From an uncultured Clostridia bacterium (GTDB taxonomy: Bacteria; Bacillota; Clostridia; Oscillospirales; Ruminococcaceae), in contig CAMWNQ010000124.1 in assembly GCA_947175655.1 (NCBI GenBank), positions 1 to 5,178 on the forward strand: DNA of 5,178 bases, in the 5' to 3' direction. The notes beneath the pieces were generated by a model, which had not been told where the DNA came from, did no database searches, and saw only the letters and a program-made list of their open reading frames with translations. The position numbers were made by a program, and so were the translations under genes. This document shows positions 1 through 5,178 of this stretch, piece by piece. Every line of letters starts with the position of its first letter. Positions within the stretch are counted from its first letter, which is position 1.

Positions 1-130
1 GTATAGTGTAATTAAAAACGTTTAAGGAGTTTTTATACAAAAAGTATTTTTTGAGAAATATTTTATGATGTTTTGATATATTGTTTATTTTTGATTGGAT
101 TATACATCTTGTAATATTATTTTTTTGATA

Positions 131-167
131 TAAAAAACAGACATCCGCTTTTTTAGCTGATGTCTGT
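131..167 (-). terminator. Rho-independent terminator of the regulator-synthetase gene
   Basis: Positions 137-145 (ACAGACATC) pair with 159-167 (GATGTCTGT) in a 9-bp stem. It continues past one C-T mismatch (146/158) with GCT/AGC (147-149/155-157) around a five-T loop. Read on the minus strand, the hairpin is followed by a T tract (complement of 132-137). It lies 13 nt beyond the stop codon at 180-182, so it most likely ends the minus-strand transcript. Confidence 0.9.
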
Positions 168-179
168 ATGTTAAAATAA

Positions 180-2495
180 TTATGATTTGAGTTCTACTCT
201 TCTTATTTTTCCGCTTATTGTTTTTGGAAGTTCATCTCTGAATTCAACTATTCTTGGATATTTATAAGGAGCTGTATGCTTTTTTACATAGTTTTGAATT
301 TCTTTTTTAAGTTCCTCTGTTTTTTCAGTGCCTTTTACAAGTACAACTGTTGCTTTTACTACCTTTCCTCTTATTCCCTGAGGGTCATCAACACCAGTAA
401 CAGCACATTCAAGAACATAAGGAAGTTCCATTATAACGCTTTCTATTTCAAAAGGTCCTATACGGTATCCTGATGACTTAATGAGGTCATCAACACGTCC
501 TACATACCAGAAATAGCCATCTTCATCACGCCAAGCTGTATCACCAGTATGATATATATTATCGTGCCACGCTTCTTTTGTAAGACTTTCATTGTTATAG
601 TATTCAATAAATAAACCGCAAGGGATTTCTTTATTTGTTCTTATTATGATTTCACCTGTTTCACCATTTTTACAAGAAGTACCGTCAGAATGTATAATAT
701 CTACATCATAGAGCGGGCTTGGTTTTCCCATTGACCCTGGTTTTGCAGACATTCCTACAAAGTTTCCTATAGTAAGAGTAGTTTCTGTTTGTCCGAAGCC
801 TTCCATAAGCTTTATGCCTGTAGCTTTAAGGAACTGGTTGTATACTTCAGGATTAAGAGCTTCTCCGGCAACTGTTGCATATTTTACAGAACTTAAATCG
901 TATTTGGATAAATCTTCTTTTATGAAGAATCTGTACATTGTAGGTGGTGCACAGAATGTAGTTATTTTATATTTGCTGAACATAGGAAGAATCTTATTTG
1001 CATCAAATTTTTCAAAGTCATAAACAAATATAGCTGTTTCACTCATCCACTGTCCATAGAGTTTACCCCAAAGTGCTTTACCCCATCCGGTGTCTGATAT
1101 AGTAAAGTGAATTCCGTTAGGGTCAACATTATGCCAGTAGCGAGCAGTTACAAAATGTCCGAGCGGATATTTATGACTGTGTGTAGCTATTTTGGGATAA
1201 CCTGTTGTTCCTGATGTGAAATACATAAGCATAGGTTCTGAACCAAAAGCACTTTCTGATTCATTTTCTGGTCTTGAAAATTCATCGCTGAATTTTTCAA
1301 ATTCACTGTTAAAACAGCTCCAGCCTTCACGTTCACCGTTTACTATAACTTTAATCATTGGTTTTTTATAGGATTCAACAGCAAGGTCAACCTGATGTGA
1401 AACGTCACCGTCAGCAGTACATACAATGGCTGAAACTCCGGCAGCATCAAAACGATAAGTAAAGTCGTGTTCAACAAGCAGATGAGTTGCAGGAATTACT
1501 ATTGCACCAAGTCTATGAAGTGCAAGTATTGAGAACCAGAACTGATAATGTCTTTTCAGCACAAGCATAACTCTATCGCCTTTTTTGATTCCGAGGGAAC
1601 GGAAGTAGTTGGCAGTCATACAGGAATATTTTCTTATTTCTTCAAATGTAAAGCTTTTTTCTTCCATATCATTTGAAACGTATATAAGAGCTGTTTTATC
1701 AGGATTTTTTTTCGCAAGGAAATCAACTACATCAAAAGCAAAATTGAATTTTTCTTTTGTAAAGAAATCTATTGTATTAAGAGAACCATCTTCATTTTCT
1801 GTTATTTTTGCGAAAGTATCTGCAACCGGATTTTCTACATTGGCAAGATTGAAGTTTGTAACATGAGGAAGTTCTGTAAATTTGGGATGCTCTTCATCAT
1901 CGTTTTTTCTGCTTGAATCCATAACTATTGCATAAACTGTACAATCTTCACCGCCATATGCACATACATCATGAGGTGTTGTGCTGTCATAATATATTGT
2001 GTCACCCTCATTGAGTATTTCAACATTATTTCCGATAGTAACTTTAAGAGAACCTTTTAATATAATATCAAATTCTTGGTCTTTATGAGTGCTGAAATGC
2101 GGATTGTTCAAAGCTTCTTCGGAATATGGTATTGTTACAAGAAAAGGTTCTGCTATTTTATTTTTAAAAAGTGGTGCAAGACTATTATATTTAAATCCTT
2201 TTCTTCTTGCAATCGGAACACCTTCTCCTTTTCTTGTTATGCTGTATCCCTGAAGGCTTGGGCTTTTTCCTTCCATAAGGTCTCTTATTTCTACTCCGCA
2301 GGCATTAGCAAACTTGTAAATAAAAGTAAAGCTGAAATCACGTTCACCGCTTTCATAAGCTTTGTATTCTTCAGCGGTAATGTCAGTTTTAACTGCCATT
2401 TCTTCTGGAGTAAAGCCCAATGATTCACGTACAGCGATAATTCTCAGGGCTACCTCTTTTATTTTTTTTTCTGTATCAACTGGTTTTTTGCTCAT
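180..2495 (-). CDS. XRE helix-turn-helix / cupin / acyl-CoA synthetase (AMP-binding) fusion protein
   Basis: The 771-residue protein has three modules. Residues about 10-75 form an XRE-type helix-turn-helix. Residues about 113-192 form a cupin with possible metal ligands H133, H137, E141 and H175 (HxxxHxxxEx6G, then GDTIYYDSTTPH). Residues about 243-771 are a full-length ANL adenylate-forming enzyme resembling the medium-chain acyl-CoA or acetyl-CoA synthetase group. That part keeps the ATP loop TSGTTGYPK (427-435), GFGQTET (566-572), YHTGD (648-652), the hinge GRVDDLIKSSGYRIG (666-680) and PKTISGKIRR (757-766) with catalytic K763. All core motifs are intact, so it should convert a carboxylate, ATP and CoA to acyl-CoA in the cytoplasm. 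The acid cannot be read from sequence. HTH-cupin proteins usually stand alone as regulators of about 180-200 residues, so a regulatory role by self-sensing is inferred. The ATG at 2495-2493 has AGAAAGGGGA upstream with rather long spacing (about 12 nt). Confidence 0.93.
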   Translation of the reverse strand: MSKKPVDTEKKIKEVALRIIAVRESLGFTPEEMAVKTDITAEEYKAYESGERDFSFTFIYKFANACGVEIRDLMEGKSPSLQGYSITRKGEGVPIARRKGFKYNSLAPLFKNKIAEPFLVTIPYSEEALNNPHFSTHKDQEFDIILKGSLKVTIGNNVEILNEGDTIYYDSTTPHDVCAYGGEDCTVYAIVMDSSRKNDDEEHPKFTELPHVTNFNLANVENPVADTFAKITENEDGSLNTIDFFTKEKFNFAFDVVDFLAKKNPDKTALIYVSNDMEEKSFTFEEIRKYSCMTANYFRSLGIKKGDRVMLVLKRHYQFWFSILALHRLGAIVIPATHLLVEHDFTYRFDAAGVSAIVCTADGDVSHQVDLAVESYKKPMIKVIVNGEREGWSCFNSEFEKFSDEFSRPENESESAFGSEPMLMYFTSGTTGYPKIATHSHKYPLGHFVTARYWHNVDPNGIHFTISDTGWGKALWGKLYGQWMSETAIFVYDFEKFDANKILPMFSKYKITTFCAPPTMYRFFIKEDLSKYDLSSVKYATVAGEALNPEVYNQFLKATGIKLMEGFGQTETTLTIGNFVGMSAKPGSMGKPSPLYDVDIIHSDGTSCKNGETGEIIIRTNKEIPCGLFIEYYNNESLTKEAWHDNIYHTGDTAWRDEDGYFWYVGRVDDLIKSSGYRIGPFEIESVIMELPYVLECAVTGVDDPQGIRGKVVKATVVLVKGTEKTEELKKEIQNYVKKHTAPYKYPRIVEFRDELPKTISGKIRRVELKS

Positions 2496-2517
2496 TTTTA
2501 AAATTTATCCCCTTTCT
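2496..2517 (-). promoter_or_regulatory. Ribosome binding site of the regulator-synthetase
   Basis: On the minus strand AGAAAGGGGA (2517-2508) precedes the ATG at 2495-2493 by 12 nt of A/T sequence. The purine run is a convincing Shine-Dalgarno match, but the spacing is longer than the usual 6-9 nt. No better in-frame start lies close downstream, and the helix-turn-helix begins within about ten residues, which supports this start. Confidence 0.7.
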
Positions 2518-2549
2518 TAAAAAGAATTTTATAAAATATTACTATTGTA

Positions 2550-2579
2550 ATTATATCACGAATTATATTATATTGTCAA
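2550..2579 (-). promoter_or_regulatory. Sigma-A-type promoter of the regulator-synthetase
   Basis: On the minus strand a perfect TTGACA -35 box (2579-2574) is followed by an 18-nt spacer and a perfect TATAAT -10 box (2555-2550). A TG one base upstream of the -10 box makes TGATATAAT, an extended -10. Transcription would start near 2543, giving a leader of roughly 45-50 nt. Such a strong consensus suggests that expression is limited by a repressor rather than by weak polymerase binding; this is inference. Confidence 0.85.
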
Positions 2580-2601
2580 TGTACAATAAAAATTTTATTG
2601 T
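2571..2601. promoter_or_regulatory. Candidate operator: palindromic TATTGT/ACAATA half-sites
   Basis: A 19-nt near-palindrome, ACAATAAAAATTTTATTGT, spans 2583-2601 with 9-bp arms around a central A. Its left arm also forms a second inverted repeat, TATTGT-N6-ACAATA (2571-2588), which overlaps the -35 box of the minus-strand promoter. A further TATTGT lies at 2543-2548, near the predicted transcription start. A protein bound here would block the minus-strand promoter. The helix-turn-helix protein encoded next door is the obvious candidate, but no sequence evidence ties it to this site. Confidence 0.5.
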
Positions 2602-2629
2602 TATTTTTAAAAAAAGCAATATCTTCTTA

Positions 2630-2658
2630 TTGACTTATTTTGAGTTTTAATATATAAT
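2630..2658 (+). promoter_or_regulatory. Sigma-A-type promoter of the dockerin esterase
   Basis: TTGACT (2630-2635), a 17-nt spacer and TATAAT (2653-2658) give a near-consensus promoter. Transcription would begin near 2665, leaving a leader of about 65 nt before the TTG start at 2730. The -35 box overlaps the right arm of a small inverted repeat, CAATA-N6-TATTG (2617-2632), related to the half-sites at the opposite promoter. Confidence 0.8.
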
Positions 2659-2716
2659 ATAAATGAAGTGTAAAATATTTTTATTCTTCGTTTTAAATTT
2701 TTATTTTTATGCTTAT

Positions 2717-2722
2717 GGAGGG
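2717..2722 (+). promoter_or_regulatory. Ribosome binding site that fixes the esterase start at a TTG codon
   Basis: GGAGGG (2717-2722) lies 7 nt before an in-frame TTG at 2730-2732. The in-frame ATG codons at 2709 and 2715 lie before or overlap this site and have only A/T sequence upstream, so ribosomes directed by it would start at 2730. The resulting N-terminus, MKKLLSFF, is a typical start of a signal peptide. Confidence 0.85.
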
Positions 2723-2729
2723 ATTAAAA

Positions 2730-4013
2730 TTGAAAAAATTATTATCTTTCTTTTCTGCTCTTTCTGTTGGGATTTGTTCCAGTCTTTGTTTTCTTTGTGT
2801 TACAAATGCCGGAGCGTTTGAAAGCAAAGGAAATCTTGTTATTTTAGGTGACAGTATTTCTTCAGGTTATGGACTTTCAGCTGATGAATATAATTATGGT
2901 CAGATTCTTGGTGAATATCTTGATTATGATGTTGATAATTTTGCTGTTTCTGGTCTTACAACTTCTGGATTAGTTGATAAGCTTAATGAACAGGAAGTTA
3001 AAGATTCTGTTACCGAAGCTGATATAATTGTTGTTTCTATTGGCGGAAATGATTTTATAAATTCGGCACGTGACGTTTTTTCTGCTAAGTTCGGAGATGT
3101 AGGAAGCTTAACAGATTTTCATGAAATATTCAATATTATTTCAAAAGATACTAATACTGCTTTAGCCGTATTAGGTTCTCTTAATGTAAAAGAGTTCAGG
3201 ACAGCCTGCAATATTGCTATTGAAAATATTACTAATATAAGCAATACTATTTCTTCACTTAATCCTGATGCTATTGTTGTTTTTCAGAATATATATGACC
3301 CGTTCCAGATAAATCAGGAAAAATATGATTCTTATATTAATGGCAATGCGACAAATAAACTTGGATTTCTTGGCATAAAGAGAGCTGTTTATTATAATAT
3401 CTGTACTCAGAATACATATGAAAAACTTCCGGCATCATTTAATGTAAGATTGAAAGATGCTGTAGGTTCTGCACGCATTGCTGATGTTTATGGTGCTTTT
3501 ACTTCTGATGAGATTAATGAAGGGGATTTGACTCTTCCATATGGACATACTTCATATTTTACCAATGTATTTAGCAGTCAGGACAGAGATTTTCATCCTA
3601 ATCAGAAAGGACATCTTGAAATAGCTTCTGCTGTTCTTGAGGAACTTGATATAAATCCGGCTGTTAACAGAACAATGAGGGCTGTTTACAATAAGCTTTC
3701 TGATTCCGAAAAAGGTGCATATCCTGAACAAAGAGCAGGCATTATGAAAAGTTACGCAGATGTTCTTTCACCTATAGCAAAGGGAGATTGTACAGATGAT
3801 AATATAATTGATGCTGCTGATGCTTCTGCTGTCCTTGCACTTTATTCAGAAGATGCCTCATCAAATCAGGAACTTGAAATAGACAAAAATCTTTTTGTTG
3901 CTATTGATGTAAATGGTGATAATATAATTGATGCTGCTGATGCGTCAACAATTCTTGCTTATTATGCCAAGGAAGCAGCTAATGAAAATCCCATCTGGGA
4001 CGAGTTGATTTAG
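2730..4013 (+). CDS. Secreted SGNH/GDSL hydrolase (esterase or lipase) with C-terminal type I dockerin
   Basis: From the TTG start the protein has 427 residues; the longer reading from the ATG at 2709 would have 434. Residues 1-29 form a signal peptide (KK, hydrophobic core, likely cleavage after AGA). The SGNH fold follows: block I GDSIS (40-44) with nucleophile S42, block II Gly in VSGL (G75), block III GGND (105-108) with N107, and block V HPNQKGH with catalytic H289. An Asp three residues before the His is usual; here that position is Arg (DRDFH), with D287 and D285 beside it. Residues about 352-415 are a dockerin of two calcium-loop repeats, starting at D353 and D393, each ending in a DAADAS-type helix. 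The dockerin should bind a cohesin on a scaffold or cell surface. The enzyme probably removes acyl groups from plant polysaccharides or other esters; the substrate cannot be read. Confidence 0.93.
   Translation: MKKLLSFFSALSVGICSSLCFLCVTNAGAFESKGNLVILGDSISSGYGLSADEYNYGQILGEYLDYDVDNFAVSGLTTSGLVDKLNEQEVKDSVTEADIIVVSIGGNDFINSARDVFSAKFGDVGSLTDFHEIFNIISKDTNTALAVLGSLNVKEFRTACNIAIENITNISNTISSLNPDAIVVFQNIYDPFQINQEKYDSYINGNATNKLGFLGIKRAVYYNICTQNTYEKLPASFNVRLKDAVGSARIADVYGAFTSDEINEGDLTLPYGHTSYFTNVFSSQDRDFHPNQKGHLEIASAVLEELDINPAVNRTMRAVYNKLSDSEKGAYPEQRAGIMKSYADVLSPIAKGDCTDDNIIDAADASAVLALYSEDASSNQELEIDKNLFVAIDVNGDNIIDAADASTILAYYAKEAANENPIWDELI
3797..3943 (+). repeat. 27-nt perfect direct repeat within the dockerin
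   Basis: Positions 3797-3823 and 3917-3943 are identical over 27 nt, with a period of 120 nt (40 residues). They encode the second half of each calcium-binding loop and the start of its helix (DNIIDAADA). The bases immediately on either side differ, and the rest of the two dockerin halves has diverged. Dockerin repeats are expected as protein; the exact identity at DNA level is the notable part. Confidence 0.9.
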
Positions 4014-4033
4014 AAGATTTTTATAAAGATTTT

Positions 4034-4060
4034 CGGACAGTTATAAAACTGTCCGTTTTT
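4034..4060 (+). terminator. Rho-independent terminator of the dockerin esterase
   Basis: CGGACAGTT (4034-4042) pairs perfectly with AACTGTCCG (4047-4055) around a 4-nt loop, followed by five T residues (4056-4060). It starts 20 nt after the stop codon at 4011-4013. It separates the esterase from the downstream membrane-protein gene, so the two are probably not an operon, although read-through cannot be excluded. Confidence 0.92.
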
Positions 4061-4068
4061 CGTCTTTC

Positions 4069-4121
4069 TTGATAAAATATTTCCATATTCTCACATAATT
4101 ATCACATAAATAATCTATAAT
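4069..4121 (+). promoter_or_regulatory. Possible promoter region of the RING-like membrane protein, with direct repeats
   Basis: A TATAAT at 4116-4121 would place a transcription start about 25 nt before the ATG, but no good -35 box lies 16-18 nt upstream. An alternative pair is TTGATA (4069-4074) with CATAAT (4094-4099), with a long 19-nt spacer. Two copies of TCACATAA (4091-4098 and 4102-4109) lie 11 nt apart, one helical turn, and could be a binding site for an activator. The exact promoter is unresolved. Confidence 0.35.
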
Positions 4122-4139
4122 AATATTATATCTATTTTT

Positions 4140-4146
4140 AGGAGGA
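4140..4146 (+). promoter_or_regulatory. Ribosome binding site of the RING-like membrane protein
   Basis: AGGAGGA at 4140-4146 lies 7 nt before the ATG at 4154-4156. This is a near-perfect Shine-Dalgarno at ideal spacing, and it supports that start. Confidence 0.9.
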
Positions 4147-4153
4147 TTTTTTA

Positions 4154-5107
4154 ATGAAATATACAGGGGAAAAATGTTTTGCCTGCAATGAAACTTTTGA
4201 AAAAGAAGATGATGTAGTTGTTTGTCCGGAATGTGGTACTCCTTATCACAGGCATTGCTATAAAGAAAAAGGTCATTGTATAAATAGTCAGCTTCATGAA
4301 TCTGGTATAATCTGGAAAAGAAGTGTAAATGAAAATGCAAGTCAGAATAATATTAATAATAATCAGGAAAATTCAAATGAAACGGAAAAAAGATTTGAAG
4401 AATCTGGTAATATCAATAATGCTGAAAGAGAACCATTTAATCAGTCCGGCGATGGTTTTATAAGATTTGAACTGAATAAGCCTTTATATGGTCTTGACCC
4501 TAATGAAGACTTTGAAGGTGTAAAGATGATTGAAATGTTTTCCTTTGTAAAAACCAATACTTTATATTATATTCCACTGTTTAAGAAGATGAAAGATATG
4601 GGAAGTAAGATATCATTTAATATATCATCTTTTCTCTTTCCGTATTTTTATTTTGCACACAGAAAAATGTGGCTTATGGCTATTATTTCTGTACTTGTTA
4701 CTCTTGTTCTGCAAATTCCCTCATTTCTTATAAATCTGAATAACAGCATTGAATATGGTCTTATTGATGAAAATATGATTAGTTATGCTGAAGCAGTATT
4801 TCATAATTTGCTTATATTTATTGACTCTAATTATAATATGATAGAAAATATAGCATTTGTATGTAGCATAGGAAGTTATCTGTTTAAAATTGCAATGTGT
4901 CTTTTTTCAAATTGGCTTTACTACAGATTTGCCATAAAGTCTATTAACAAAATAAAATCCCAGAATCTTGAAGTTCCTAAACGTGTAAGTGCTATAAGCA
5001 GTGCAGGTGGTACAAGTATGGCAAATATATTTTTAATACTTCTTGTTATTGTAGGCTGTTATTTTTTAATATCATTTGCTATTGATATGTTTTCAATTCT
5101 ATTATAA
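4154..5107 (+). CDS. Membrane protein with N-terminal RING-like zinc module and DUF2628-like region
   Basis: The protein has 317 residues. Residues 8-42 carry a RING/treble-clef-like metal site: C8-x2-C11, C24-x2-C27, then YHRHC (31-35) and HC (41-42). This resembles the prokaryotic RING finger family (Prok-RING_1). Residues about 59-100 are a hydrophilic linker rich in Asn, Glu and Ser, likely disordered. Residues about 127-190 resemble DUF2628: FVKTNTLYYIPLFKKM, then SFNISSFLFPYFYFAHRKMW leading into a membrane helix (about 172-195). Further hydrophobic segments lie at about 232-256 and 290-315, with a possible shorter one at about 212-224. The zinc module should be cytoplasmic, though topology is not proven. 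The function is unknown. Bacterial RING-like modules may bind proteins or lipids, and ubiquitin ligase activity should not be assumed. There is no signal peptide, and an upstream terminator separates it from the esterase. Confidence 0.88.
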   Translation: MKYTGEKCFACNETFEKEDDVVVCPECGTPYHRHCYKEKGHCINSQLHESGIIWKRSVNENASQNNINNNQENSNETEKRFEESGNINNAEREPFNQSGDGFIRFELNKPLYGLDPNEDFEGVKMIEMFSFVKTNTLYYIPLFKKMKDMGSKISFNISSFLFPYFYFAHRKMWLMAIISVLVTLVLQIPSFLINLNNSIEYGLIDENMISYAEAVFHNLLIFIDSNYNMIENIAFVCSIGSYLFKIAMCLFSNWLYYRFAIKSINKIKSQNLEVPKRVSAISSAGGTSMANIFLILLVIVGCYFLISFAIDMFSILL

Positions 5108-5120
5108 TATTATTTAAAAT

Positions 5121-5153
5121 AAAAGGCGGATTTTTTTGTTTCCGTCTTTTTTT
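5121..5153 (+). terminator. Rho-independent terminator of the RING-like membrane protein
   Basis: GGCGGA (5125-5130) pairs with TCCGTC (5141-5146), including one G-T wobble, around a T-rich 10-nt loop. Flanking A (5121-5124) and T residues extend the stem, and the T tract runs from 5147 to 5153. It begins 13 nt after the stop codon at 5105-5107. The short stem and large loop make it weaker-looking than the other two terminators. Confidence 0.8.
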
Positions 5154-5178
5154 GCCCTTGAATTTACCATTTTTATAT

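Noticed and set aside
24..59. AAGGAG at 24-29 as a ribosome binding site of a small plus-strand gene
   Set aside because: No ATG, GTG or TTG lies at a suitable distance; the first TTG (51-53) is too far away and its frame stops after a few codons.
1..130. Possible hairpin, promoter or small RNA in the left flank
   Set aside because: Only short A/T-rich complementarities such as GTATA (1-5) and TATAC (34-38) are present, with no convincing stem, promoter pair or coding frame.
276..473. Plus-strand open frame of 65 residues
   Set aside because: It lies antisense inside the synthetase domain, has low-complexity Phe/Tyr/Ser composition and no ribosome binding site; it is a shadow of the real gene.
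814..1023. Plus-strand open frame of 69 residues
   Set aside because: Antisense to the well-conserved adenylation domain, with no recognisable domain or ribosome binding site.
1609..1866. Plus-strand open frame of 85 residues
   Set aside because: Antisense to the cupin-synthetase linker and start of the synthetase; composition mirrors the opposite-strand codons.
2076..2423. Plus-strand open frame of 115 residues
   Set aside because: Antisense to the helix-turn-helix and cupin coding region; Phe/Ser/Cys-rich with no family resemblance.
2659..2716. Riboswitch or attenuator in the esterase leader
   Set aside because: The roughly 65-nt leader is almost all A/T with only a weak GAAG/CTTC pairing; it is too short and unstructured for a known riboswitch class.
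4041..4340. Minus-strand open frame of 99 residues
   Set aside because: It runs through the esterase terminator and promoter region and is antisense to the RING-like module, whose cysteine pattern shows the plus strand is coding.

Overview
The window comes from a strongly AT-rich, low-GC Gram-positive bacterium. Good AGGAGG-type ribosome binding sites, sigma-A-like promoters and hairpin-plus-T-tract terminators fit Clostridia. A secreted esterase with a C-terminal type I dockerin, whose repeats read DAADAS..LA.Y, points by inference to a Ruminococcus-like gut or rumen fibre degrader. No rRNA, tRNA, CRISPR array, insertion sequence or phage gene is visible.

Layout. Positions 1-179 hold no gene I can support, only the terminator of the first gene near 131-167. 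Positions 180-2495 (minus strand) encode a 771-residue three-part protein: an XRE-type helix-turn-helix, a cupin domain, and a complete acyl-CoA synthetase (AMP-binding) enzyme. Positions 2496-2729 are a divergent intergenic region with one promoter for each direction and a cluster of TATTGT/ACAATA half-sites, including a 19-nt near-palindrome. Positions 2730-4013 (plus strand) encode an exported SGNH/GDSL hydrolase with a dockerin; its best start is a TTG at 2730, not the upstream ATG at 2709. A clear terminator follows at 4034-4060. Positions 4154-5107 (plus strand) encode a membrane protein with an N-terminal RING-like zinc-binding module, an Asn-rich linker and a DUF2628-like membrane region, followed by its own terminator.

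How the genes relate. Each gene has its own terminator and a recognisable or possible promoter, so they look like three single-gene transcription units rather than an operon. The dockerin esterase probably acts outside the cell on plant cell-wall or lipid esters, attached to a cohesin scaffold that is not in this window. The divergently transcribed regulator-synthetase is a candidate sensor of a carboxylic acid or acyl-CoA. Its DNA-binding domain and the half-site cluster between the two genes suggest that it controls itself and possibly the esterase. That link is inference from layout only. The most interesting item is this fusion of regulator and enzyme together with its candidate operator.
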